Shown in pieces: positions 46,725 to 58,887 of a DNA stretch of 64,000 nt. The stretch comes from Ceratodon purpureus. Its lineage: Eukaryota > Streptophyta > Bryopsida > Pseudoditrichales > Ditrichaceae. Both the position numbers and the translations under genes were made by a program. The notes beneath the pieces were generated by a model, which saw nothing but the letters and a program-made list of their open reading frames with translations, ran no database searches and was not told the DNA's origin. The DNA is taken from positions 5,249,040 to 5,313,039 of the forward strand of contig CM026430.1 in the NCBI GenBank assembly GCA_014871385.1. Direction: 5' to 3'. Positions within the stretch are counted from its first letter, which is position 1. Each line of letters begins with the position of its first letter.

Positions 46725-46775
46725 TTTTTTTTTTGCTTTTTTTTTTTTTGCATTTTTTTTTTTTTTTTTTTTTTT
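46725..46775. repeat. Interrupted poly-T tract
   Basis: Three T runs separated by gc/gca, the longest about 23 T. It could be the tail of a retroposon inserted on the minus strand, but I see no clear body. Confidence 0.7.
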
Positions 46776-49700
46776 GGTTATGGTGTTTTGGATTTGGTTT
46801 TTTTGCAAGTTGTGGAATTTAGGGCACACGCAGGGGACTTTCTAGATTGGTCTGAGAATGCGGGCTCCTCGGTCAAGCTTTGCCAACCGCCGTTCACCAT
46901 GAGCGTGTGCACTTTGGGAGAGTCTCTGCAAATTGCAGTGCACCTTCCTGGGCTTCCTCTTGCAACAACTACACTCCAAATTCCTAGATTTTTTGTTGTC
47001 CAGGGGCTTTCATTTTGGGGAATTATATTTAGACATGGAAAAAGAGGGGTTTTTCTTTGACCTGGAGTCTTTGTGGGAGGATTGTTGGAGAGTTTGTATC
47101 TTTTGGAAACTTTTGGCATGGAATTGGAATTTATTGGCGATGAGTTTTTGCTTTTAGAAGATCCTTTTCAAATATATGTATTAATCACTATATGAGTCAT
47201 GTTGGTTATATTGGTTGATTTATACTTTGTTAAAAAAATTAATGGTACGATAAATAAATTTATTTGAGGTTTTCCAAGGTTTTGGTTACTTTATTTTGGT
47301 GTCATCCCTTCTAAATTGAAGGGAGTAAAATACACCTTTATTCCATATATTCATGTTTTTATAATTCTTTAGGTTTGTTTATTACATTTTCTCACTTAGA
47401 AGCAATGTCTTTTGTGGATTTAAGTTAAATAAGATTCAAACAAATTGCACTAGTTCTTAAAGTCTTTTTTAACCCAAAATGAATTTTTGCTGATGATTTA
47501 TTATTATTATTATTATTATTATTTTTTAAATTTTTTAGTCAAATGGTGTCAATAATTTTTGGTGATTTGATTGAGGTCTTTGAAAACATATTCTAATCTA
47601 ATTTTCAAAGACTTGTTAGCAAATTGAATATTATATAAGCTATGTAGGGGAAAGGCTATCTTTCGACCAAAAATTTATTAAAACAATTGTATTATCAAAG
47701 GTATTTTCTTTGACATTTGGATAGGTTGGACAAATTACGTTAAACCGTTCTGCTAACTTTAAGATTTTTAAGTTAATTACCAAAATTAGTATTTTTAGAG
47801 ATTGTCAAATGAATTTCTATAAGTCAGAAATTTCACTCCAAGAAGAGTCAACATATTTCACTTTATCAAGCAAGGTACAAAATAATTCTTTTTCCACATT
47901 CCCAAAAATAAAAATTAGTGATTATGGAGAAAAATAAAATAAAACAAATATATCTTTTTTGCTACTTCAAGAACAAACAATAATATCTATACTGACCTTT
48001 TGATTCGTAAGTTTATAGGAAATCGAGCTCACAAAGATTAATAGTATGTGCTTAGCATAGTTTTAGACCTCCTTTCATTGATGTTAAGTACTTGTGTACC
48101 AAATTTTAGATGTTGTAGAGGTTATTAAAGATTTTCTATATTTTTTTTACCTCTGCTTCAAATGCTACATCGTAATACAATAGCAAGTTTGCCACTTGAA
48201 CAAATATTTATTTATTTTGAATAAACAAGGTTTGTTTCTAAAAATTGAGTTTCTCAATTTTTATTTTCTTGCAAAAAATTAGAAAAAATATCCTTAAATG
48301 GTTTAAAAGAAACCAAATGTTACAAAACTATTTTATTATGTATTTGTTTTTTTGTCTTCATAATCTTCCAATTCTTATATTATTTTTAGAATAATTTTTG
48401 GACAAACCTGCTATGGTACTTGGTGATCTTCCCTTCATATGGTCAAAAAATCTAAATAGATGTTCACACATTCCAGTTTGTGATAGAATACTATAGCTAT
48501 ATTTACTAATATAGCATTTTTATCACTAAAAAGTTTGTTTATAAAAATGGCATTGCATAGAATAGGGTAATTCTAAAGTGTTTTTGATAATTATAGTCAT
48601 GAAGCTTTACTATTCAAAAGGCAAAATGCTAAGGGTGATACAAACAAGTTTGATAGGCTTAGCAAATCATCCTTGGTTGAAACTCTCCATTTGCTCTTGC
48701 AGCAAGCTTCTAAAGATTATTTGTCCTTTCAGTTATAACTTTAAATCGTTTTTTTCTCACCGGAATTTAATGTTGAAAATGAGCAAACTGAACAGCACAG
48801 AGATCCAATGATGTGAGCTAACAAAATTTCTTGAAAAGCAAAAACTAGACTTGCAAAAAGAATTCCAGTCCCCGGATACATGTCATAGATGGTAAACTTG
48901 AGGGAGTTGTTTTGGGCGAGGGAGGTGTTATGAGGATGATATGGTGGTTGGGGTGATCATTGTGATTTCATAAACTGGGAGATCATCCAACATGTACTTG
49001 AATGGTATTCCAAAGCAATCAAATATTGGGGCACCACAAGAAAGCCATGGTTTTTGGTATGATGTGGGTTAAGGTTTTCTCTACATCATGGATGAAGGTA
49101 TCAAACAAAAAGAATACCGTAACACCATAGCATTATTGTTCAGAAATAGTTCAAAAAAACAAACAAACATAAAAATTGGAAAATTATGAAAACAAAACAA
49201 CAAAAACAATTTTTTTAATTTTTTGGTATTTTTTTATATCTTAGTCATTTGAGATTATTTTTAGTGAATTTTGGCTATAAATAAATAAATCAAGAAAACC
49301 AAATTTTGAGGGAAAACTTATTTTCCCAAATAAAGAAAACAAATTATTCGTGCAGGAGGGAACAAACCAGCTATGGTGTTACGGTACAGGATAAAGGAAA
49401 TATGGTTCTAGAAGTATTCACACAGTGCACGTAAACAACAATAAGAATACCATTGCTTTCTAATCTACTCAAAATTAAAACTCAGACAAATATATTACTG
49501 ATTGACATGTATCCACAATGGGGTGCTTGTCTGCTTCCCCAAGCTTGGCACTCCCAAGAAACCAATTACATTATTCCTTCAGAAAGTTTGAGTTCCAAGG
49601 CGAATGTACTGTGATTCAGTGGGATTCATTAAAAAATGAGAGGAACGTGAGATATTCCTTGAATAGATGCCGGTGCCCATAAGTGGTAAGATAATCAATC

Positions 49701-52700
49701 ATGGTCTATACCACATGGTTGACATCCCAAAATTGCAACTCCAGTACACTTTGGAGAGTCGTCAACGTTTACCTTCTTGTTGCCCACCCGTGTGCAACAA
49801 TATAATATTTTCATACTTGAAAATTATATTAATAAAAAAAACTACAGCTGGGAAGTTTTGCCGCATATTGTGGAGTCAAGACTTTGAGAAACGGGCAACT
49901 TTCAGAGAAACACCCGCGGCTTTAACAGGACATTTCAGGGCACTTTCAACAGTATGCTGTGTACATCCGGAATACCTTCCTTGCATGTTTGAAGGAGCTC
50001 ATATATTGAATTTTGAGAAAAGGTTTGAGCTGTGGAATGTGATCTAGAACAGGTCAGCACGGCGTACATGGTAGACAAAAACCTTGACATTCTCCCCAAT
50101 TGCATGTGTTGGTGCTAGTACTGGTATATTTGTGCGTACTGGTACATGCTACCCGTTTTTCATGGTTTTTTTAATGATTGCATTGCACTTTGAGATTTTA
50201 TGATTCAATGTGCTTTCTTAAAGTGCAATCTATGTGCACATACTATGACTATTAGCACAGAATTGCCGGCGGAGCTTTTTTGAGGTATTTTAACTATTGT
50301 GCTTACTCATTTGAAAAAAGCTACAAGGAAGCTTTCATCCGTTTCTTGTTGTGAGTGGTTATTAGTGGATTATTGGAAATTATTATAGGTAAATAGGTTA
50401 TTTTAGGTTTAAATTTCTGTCTCAATTTCAAAATAATAATAAAAATAGATCACCATGTAGTGTATTTTGAAGATTTTGGAATGTTTTGCTCAAACTCAAT
50501 TTCAGCAATCACAATGGTCCTTGTTGCATTTGAGCTTAACCAAAATAATTAAGCTTATATAGTTTAGTTTTCATCCCATTTCAAAAATTTCAAAAATTAA
50601 AAGTTGAGTATTTTATTGTAATTTTTAACTTGTAATAAATACCAAATTGAAATGGGATGATTGTCTTTGAACATCATATATTTTAAAATCAAGATTGAAT
50701 TTTGGCCAATCTTTAAAGAATTGAATGGTACGTTATATAAAATATGTAAGTTTCATTTTTATACTTTCTTTATTGATATTCATAGAAATGTTTTGAACTA
50801 CAATGTTGCAAAGATAGAATCAATTTTGAATAAGATTATAAATCATAAAATTGGTAGGTTGATTTGATTATGATGCCAACTATCATCTCCAAATAAGGAG
50901 GTATAAGTGTCATCTAGGTTATTGTTATGTTTTATTTTTCTTCTTATGGAAACTTATATGTCCCCATAAATTTAAGTGGAACGCCACTGATGAAGTTAAT
51001 TGACTAAAAAGATGTTTGGACTTGCAATTTAAGCACATCCTTTGTCATTCTACAATTCCCAATTGATGGATCTCCGTCATGCACCACATCCATCATTTTC
51101 AAGCACAAGTGTGAGATCAGCTTACCCAAAAGAAAAGGCACTTGTACCAATTCAGACGAGTTCTAAGGGAGTTTCTTATTAAGAAGAACCAAGTTTGAAA
51201 CAAGGCACACTAATGTATATCCGTCAAACTCTTCATAAAACCCATTTTTAGAATATAAAACACTATTCATGTAAAATCTATAGAACCCTAAAATCACAAA
51301 TTCAAGGTTCTACAACCTTTTTTTAGAGATTTGTTTGCCAAATTTGAATTCTACTACTTGAATTTTGTTTAGAGAATCCCTTTTATAGAACGTGGGACCA
51401 ATGTTCTCCAAATTGGGATTCTTTGCTAGGGCCCATTCAGGGTTCTTCAAAAGTTCGATGGGTATTCTTTAATGTACCCTGTTTGGAACACCCATTGTAT
51501 CAAGTTGGAATTTGGTACATTGCTGGTCTTAAAAGCAACACACCAACTCTGTTCAGGAGCAACAGGCTAACAGCCATGAAAACTGTCCTACGCAACTGAT
51601 GACAATTCAGGTGTCCTATTCAGAATACATTGCTTGCAGAGTAAGAACTTACAGCGGACATGTCAAAAGCCTTTCATCACTTCTGAACACTTATTTTCAT
51701 TCTAGGAGCTCTATGTTGACAATCTGCAACTTTCCCAAGGAACTTTTCAATTTTTGATTACAGACTTTGATTGGAAAGCAAAGTCTAGAGAAGACGCCAA
51801 TGTAATGATATTTGAATGCTGAGAGAGGAAGGGAAAAATTCCTCAATTCATGCTGTAAGTGGGACAAGGATATTACTCATCAACACGTCCAGCTGAGACT
51901 AAGATAAAACAAACTTGTGAGTACTGTAACAACATGTACACCACTGCATTCATATTGAGAGATAATATCGACAGGTGCATTGTTTATCTATGGAAAAAGG
52001 TTATGTCTAGTTCCCAAAATGTAAATCTCAAGTTATAATAGTGAGTAGGTAGACTCACCTAAAGTGGGCTGGAATTAAGCAATTTAAGAGAATCTGTGAC
52101 TCATCGAGAAACACATTCCAACAAACCTGACTGGATGGTTCCTTTTTGAGAAAACTAGTCAATCTAGGGACCCTACCTTAAAGATGGTTTGCGTCAATAC
52201 ACAGGACTTTTGCACGACCAGTTTTCCAGCATTCGTATGCAGTTAAAAAATTGCATACAAGTTACTTTACTACTGGGTTATCACAGACATTGACTGAAAA
52301 TCAACGTGACTGCCTGAACATTCCAGTCTCCACTATCTTTTAGGCAATTGACAAATCGGTGGTGAATATTCCTTAGAGAATGCAGAATGCAGGTCCAAAC
52401 GACATAGGTAGGAACAAGCCTTGAAAAAGGGAAAAAGATACTGCACTGAAATACATTCAATACTCTGAGATTAAACCAATCCATGCTCACGGACCATGAT
52501 CTATTTAGCTTGAATGATACTCCTACTTGGTAATATTCTAAAGTTTAGAAACTCTTTAAAAGTAACAGGCCATATTAACATTGACAACTAGTGTGAATAC
52601 TGTGTACACTGGACATGGTTCCGTTTATTAACCAAATATTGTCTACAGTACAAAGACCTGAACCAACATGCTAGTCCAAAAACCCTCAATTGACCAACAA

Positions 52701-53178
52701 CTGCATTTAATTTCTGGGGCACCAGTTATTTTAAATGAATGATTGGGAACTGGTCACTCTTTGTTTGCCAACTCACTCCCAAGAATAAGAATGACAACAT
52801 CTGAACTTGCTGCCAATGCAAAAGAAGACCTACCCTAATATACACGAAGCTGAAGTTTTTATCATCATCATACCTGCTGGTCACATCAAGTCGTAGCACC
52901 TGGCCGTTGATTCAAAACCACTTAATGCGTCCTCAGTACCACACAGAAGTCCAGAATATTCCTTTCACACTTGGAGAAGCGATTGGGCGCAGTCACAAAC
53001 TAAAACTGCCATGCGTTTTGTTCTCAATAGGTATGCACTATGCATTGCATCTTGTAGTCCTTTATTGTGAGCACACAGTATTGTGCACAAGGCAGCACCC
53101 ATCTTTCCAAATCTTCTTCGTTGATAAGATACAGTTGGAAGCTTGCCGCCAATCTCCGGTACTCATTATTTTAGATCG
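46776..53178. other. AT-rich gene desert
   Basis: About 6.4 kb with only short, compositionally random frames on both strands. A (TTA)n run lies at 47498-47523 and a MITE-like element at 49115-49386. Nothing resembling an exon of a known family was found, apart from the expected 3' UTR of the minus-strand VPS26C gene at the right end. Confidence 0.5.
49115..49386. mobile_element. MITE-like element, 272 bp, 17-bp perfect inverted ends
   Basis: The left end TACCGTAACACCATAGC (49115-49131) is the exact inverse of the right end (49370-49386). The match continues imperfectly (attattgttc against tggtttgttc). The outermost TA on each side can be read as a TA target duplication, leaving ends starting CCGTAAC. 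The interior is AT-rich and non-coding. Confidence 0.7.
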
Positions 53179-56100
53179 TCAAATTCGTAAAAGCTTCAAG
53201 GGCAGGGTCTCGTATGCTGTCTGAAATATAATTGCAATAGTCAAATCAGTATTACAAGTCGTGTGTGTTTTAAAATTTTTAAGTCAATCAGTTCTAGAAT
53301 AAGTGCCATATGATTATTAGTCTCAATGCACAGATGTTATAAGATATATCCACCATCCTAAAAATTAAAGACGACGTGAACGCAATCAAGCGCATAAGCT
53401 TGCAAAGGCTAACAGACAGGGTGCAAGTACCGCCATCTTAGTTGCATTTGGCTCATAGAGGAGGGCGTGCTTTGACAATGTTGCGTCGAATGTGACAACG
53501 ATTGACAACTCGAACTCCAAAGAGAACGCCCTGCACAAAGAAGTGAGTAATCACTATATCTTCTTAGTGGTCGTCTACTCTTGTAATTTAAGGTCGTGCC
53601 CATGCATGGATAGGAATCGATTCCTCAACCATTACTCTAAGCTTCCATCAACATGCTACATGGAAGAAGATTAACATCTGACCTCAGCCCGAAAGAAAAT
53701 TAAACCATTACGAAAACATAATGTGGACATTTTTCTGTCGAATTATCGTCCAGTACAAAGAAGCTATCAATTAACACCAACCTAAAACCTTCAAAACAAC
53801 AAACCATATCACGTACCCAGCGGACAGCGTGGGGCATGTTAAAAGGCGAGGAAGAACCATGTAGATTGGTACTGAAAGCCCTCTACAAATATCGCCGTCT
53901 GCCACCTGATTTTATCAGCCACATGAAAGTTATAGATTCCATTATCAAAGATGGTTTCATTCTGGAAATAGACGCTGGTCTGAAATCTACAAAAAGTAAT
54001 GATATAGTACGTGCCTGAGTACTTTGAATCTCTGAGGTTTCTGTTGCCATTCTGTCACCAGCAGCAACTGACTCCACTCGCAGAAGTTGAACGTCAATTG
54101 AGCTAATGGGAACAGCTGAATGCTCAACTGTCAATTCACCCGTCACATATTCTGATAAAGAGCACTGCGTAACAACACGTCCAGTGATTTTGAAGCCTCC
54201 TGAAATTGCAAACCCCAACCATTAGTTATCCAACAACGGCTTGTAAAACAAGAAACCCGGTAATGAGAAGGGATTGTGTACATATATAAAAGTAGATGCC
54301 GTTCGAAATCATTTCGACAGGATCTCTATCTACTTGACTCCATAAAACCACTCAAAATACGACAAGGTTGTAGATATTTCGAACCCCACCATTGAGATAC
54401 AATTCATTAAAAAAACTGCACCAATATTCGAAGATCTTAAAATCAGTGAAGACACTAGATGCCATGACAAGATTTACCTGACCGAAGTACTGGAGCAATC
54501 ATATGTTTTTGTGTGTCGTGAGTGATGTAGAAGTTTACAATTGTAGACTCAAAGGGCACTCTTGGTACTTGCTCTGCGATAATTTCACCACTGAGTATGC
54601 AGCAATAACACCTCACAGAATTTTCATTACTTCCTTGCTACATTTAAGAGCCATTTAATCTCAGTACATTTACAAACAGAAAGAAAAACACTCTCACATT
54701 CCAATGCAACTAGGTAATGGCAGATTAGTTTAATAGGAAGAGTCATAACAAGTAACAGCAACAGTATGCAGTAGCATAGTGAGTCTCGACTACAGCCGCA
54801 CTATTTGGATATTAAGCATGAAATTTCACACATCAGCACAGCGAAGTCTAATGAAAGGTATGTACCTTTTTTCCCTTCCACCATAAACTCAACGATTACT
54901 GACATCTGCTTTTGGAGATATCCTCTGATAAGCTCAGCCGTAAGCAAATACTGTGCCACATCAAAATTCAATGTGTCAGTAACTAGTCTCCTTTTCATAG
55001 TGTTAAAGCGAAAGCAATGCTAAGAACAACGTGCCAGTGTTTGAGGAAAAACCTCAATTTCATGATAATTAAAAATACAGAAGATGGAAGAAAGCAAGCC
55101 GAGGTTATCTCAAGGATTTCTGAATCACAAGAGAATTATACAACTCTAAGGCTGGTTCACTTGACTCGCTTTAAATTCGTTTGTGAAAGCACTTATTGGA
55201 TCACTTAAACATTTTCCAATTGAAAAATAAAGAAATGAAGTCCGTAGTCATCTGCATTGCTCGGCAGGAAGATTCACGTAATTTCAACCCAGACAGATAA
55301 ACCTAAACAAATACGTCAACTGTAGTTGGTGTCTGCGTTCGTAACCAGCTACGCATCCATATAGACTGCAGAGGAGCAGAGTCCTTGAGAGGGAGGAAAA
55401 ACTGAACCTGGATATTAACATAGGCACCATGGAAGGACTCGTATAGCTTGCCTCCTTTCGGTGTTTCCAAGGAAATGGCGAAAGGAACCTGATACATACA
55501 CAATACCAAAAACGGCATGCACCGAAAACCTTTCCAAAGTGAGAACAATTAACTGTACCCTGGGACAAAGTAACTTATCCACAAAGTGACTCTTCACAAA
55601 AAAATTCTAATACCAGATCGCATTAGCAATAATTCAATTGCGGGTGAAGCCCACGGGGCTAGGGATGATCAAGCAACAACAATGCTTTCGACATTCACCT
55701 GAAACTCACCTCTGTTCTTCCTCGGGGAAATTTCCCAGAGGCTTGAATATCCACAACTTTATGCCTGCAAACACAATAATTTTTGGTTGGATATGATTTA
55801 CTTACCAATGGGAGAAAGATGAAAGAGAAGAGACGATACAGAAGATTCTTGTAGACACTCATAAAAGAAGTTACTCACAATTCTTTAAGTTTTTGAAATA
55901 CAAAACAAAGGAAGTCGAACTGCCTGCCCACAACTTTCTAGTACGCCTCTTCTTAAAGAGTGTGATGGTTTAGTACTCACATAAGCTCGATCGGTTTAAC
56001 TGATGTATAAAGAGATTCAAAAACTCCCACCTGCCTTGCACTCAACTACACAACCAAAGCAATCCAGGAACAGGTCATAAATGGGAAAAAATTCTGGCCG

Positions 56101-56557
56101 TCAGGTATAGACAAATCTCTGTCTCGACTAGGATATGAGACTTGACATCCTTCAGAAGAAAATAATTGTGTACCCATTCATACAACTCAGCACAATAGTG
56201 TGACAAATGTGAATTACCTGCAACATGATAGTGCCTGTAGCGGTCAGACGGACACCTTGATGAGAAACACTTGAAGGCGTATCAATGACTAACACTCCAT
56301 CGACTACATCCTGAAAATAAATAAAAAGAATTAAAAAGGAATCATAATTCTGGGAGGAAAGATTCGTATCTTCAACTCACATTCTGAAGTCCTCCAGCCA
56401 CATTGGTACTTGAGGTGAGAAATCAGAAGTTGATGTAAGTAAACGCTAACTTACGCAATTGAAATTTTATGAAATCTTAAGAAATTTTATTAAGAATAGT
56501 GCATACCGGTGGTCTGTAGACGCGATCCAGTCGATTCAGCTTAATTTCCAGAGACAT
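53179..56557 (-). CDS. VPS26C: VPS26C (DSCR3-type retriever subunit)
   Basis: Eleven minus-strand exons can be placed: 56557-56507, 56310-56218, 56030-55981, 55764-55710, 55488-55408, 54950-54866, 54573-54478, 54199-54015, 53905-53817, 53530-53431 and 53220-53179. They sum to 927 nt in one frame, a 308-aa protein, about the family's normal length. It begins MSLEIKLNRLDRVYRPP and includes SSVSHQGVRLTATG, VGVFESLYTSVKPIEL, KFPRGRTEVPF, FHGAYVNIQYLLTAELIRGY, FYITHDTQKH, GGFKITGRVVTQCSL, SSIDVQLLRVESV, DGDICRGLSVPIYMVLPRLL and the C-terminal TAYETLPLKLL. VPS26C is an arrestin-fold subunit of the retriever complex that recycles cargo from endosomes. Ten introns are seen. Nine are GT-AG; intron 8 appears to use a GC donor (cag|gcacgt). 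Exon 7 uses the acceptor tcgcag at 54574; an upstream one breaks the frame. Confidence 0.92.
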
Positions 56558-58887
56558 CTTCGCGTTTTGTGCTTTACAACACGCTAATTTTCTTTGGGAA
56601 TCCCTGACCACTCTGCACTGGACGACACGAACACGGTCAATAACCCAAATGCGAAGCGCACAATCAATAGTGATAGATCTTAGCCTCTAGAAGGTCACTC
56701 AGAAACAAATGAGAAATCTGATCAAAGGAAAAAATTAAGAGCAAGTAGACCACGAGATGACCCTCAGCGAATTAAGAGCGGCCTCGAACTCTCAAACTAC
56801 ACGAAGTGCTATCCCATGATTGCATTCTAGGTCATCTCATACCGAGGGCAAAAGGTGCTAAACAATTCCGCAAATCCAAACCCAACAGCGCAATAAACCA
56901 GAGAAGGAATTGTAAGAAGAGGAGTGCCGAGACCTGGAACCAGCTCCCACCGATCCACCACAAGAGCTCAAATCCCACAAATCCCCGCTTCTGAGTCGCT
57001 AGCGAATGCTGGAATCTTTGACAGCCCAAGCCACAATCTGCTCAGAAACTCAGCTGACGATAGATTCGCGCACCCACAAACCCACAAGTGGATGAACCGA
57101 TGAACACTGCGCTTCCTCACAGAACAACGAAAGTGCCGAATGAAAATGGTGGAGCCACCATCGCTCGTCCCAGAATTGCACCCGAAACCTGATCTTCGGC
57201 AACAAAACAGGGCGAGCTCGAGCAAAACCAGCGACCCACGTTAAACCCTAAACCACATGTGCCAGTTCAAAGTTAGCATTTCCATTCCATAAACCAAAAT
57301 CCCACCAAAAGGGTTAACTCGAAACTTATCCTCCAGCATCCAGAAAATCTCATGAACACATACTTTGCCATCAGAACAACATCACATCACCATAACTAAG
57401 CCACACACAAGACGCCAATCGAGGAGGAGAATCCGAAGCGCATCTCTCCAATCAGTCAACATTATGTCAAAGCAGGTACGTACACTGAAGTTATGTGAAA
57501 ACGAGATTGTTCATGAAACTATCATCTGGAATGGGTTAAGCTACTCGAAGACATGATGAGCCCTAAATGATACGCGTAGACTCGTAGTCGAGTACATTCT
57601 GCAGCGAGATTCTGGAGGTAATGGTAGTAATTGCTGAGCTATGTCTTCAACTGTACATAACCCTGTGCCTTCCTGGGTTTCCGAGCACGAGGGAGACTGT
57701 GGAGCCCAACTCGTGGTGGGATCTCTTGCTGAGGTTGCTAATTATGTTGGCCCACATGCTGGATTATCTTACAGACAAATTGTCACGTGGATGTCAAGCC
57801 GAGCCGGTGAGCCTTGAGGCCAAGGGTTTGTTTGTACGAGAGAGGAATGAGCGAACAAGTGGGGGTTTTTGTTTTGAGGAGCAGTTGTTGCTACCGTCCT
57901 GTCTCGTGGAGTTTCGCACCGAAGACATGGACTGTTAGGAAGTGAGTTTAGCTTTCTAGTAACTTACTCACGAATTCGTGATGCTCGGTTTGCTGTTGGT
58001 GGTTTGTTGTTGTGGTTTTTTTTCATACGATGTTAATCTAGGCTTGGTTTTCTCATGTTGTTCAGAAAGTTCAGCATCCGAGGTTGCTGCTTGATTTTGA
58101 GGGAAGGTGAGTGATGGAAGCGCCGGAGATGCACTTCATGAGCGCTCTCAGAACAGGGGTTCTTCCGAGGTAATGCAGATCCAGTGTCACCGTTGTGTAG
58201 GGGACTGTGATGGAAGCATTCATGGGAAAGATTTCATAGGGTTTTAATCTGCACATGTGAGCTTAGTTGTTTTTTGAACGGTGTTGCGTTTGATTTGCCG
58301 CTGTTGCATTAGTGTTTGTGACGAGGGGTGTTGTTATTTGAGGTCTGAGATTTGCCTTGGCAACTGACTTGAGTTCGTGAGACAATTTTTTTGGTTGTTA
58401 GTAGAGGTGTGTAGCTGGTTGTGGGATTGTTAATCGCTGCCCTTGGCCGTCAAGTAGGGATTGCGCTGAAATTGACTGCGAAGTGAAAACTTCTTTTTCC
58501 TATTGAGGAAGGCAGGAGTTTATGGTTAGTTGTTGATTGAGTGTAATCTGGATGTCGATGATGAGAGAGGTCTGGTTTTGTTAGGCCTTTCTTCTTGCTT
58601 GTCGTTGCTATATTCAACCCTCAGTGCACTCAACTGGTTATTGCTCTTATATGATACTGAGAATGCTGTACCTCGGATTGCTACACCTCTGTGCCTGCTG
58701 TTGAAGAGGATGCATTCATTCTGTATGTGTACATTCTGCCTGCTTATTCCCATTTTATTGGGAGTAATTTGGTGGTTGTGGGAATAGTTTTTATTAATGG
58801 CTTTGCTTGGTTTGGCATTTTTGCAGGTTGAAGTTTCGAGTTTCAGAGACGTTCTGTTCTTAAGAGGATCGAGCTTTATCGTTCGGA
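56558..58887. other. Divergent upstream regions of VPS26C and the receptor kinase
   Basis: This 2.3-kb stretch separates two genes transcribed away from each other. No supported exon was found; the frame at 57621-57938 (+, 105 codons) has no domain. A tttttgcag acceptor-like site at about 58826 suggests that the kinase leader is spliced. Confidence 0.45.

Noticed and set aside
57621-57938. 105-codon ORF between VPS26C and the receptor kinase
   Set aside because: It lies in the probable leader region of the kinase and has no recognisable content.
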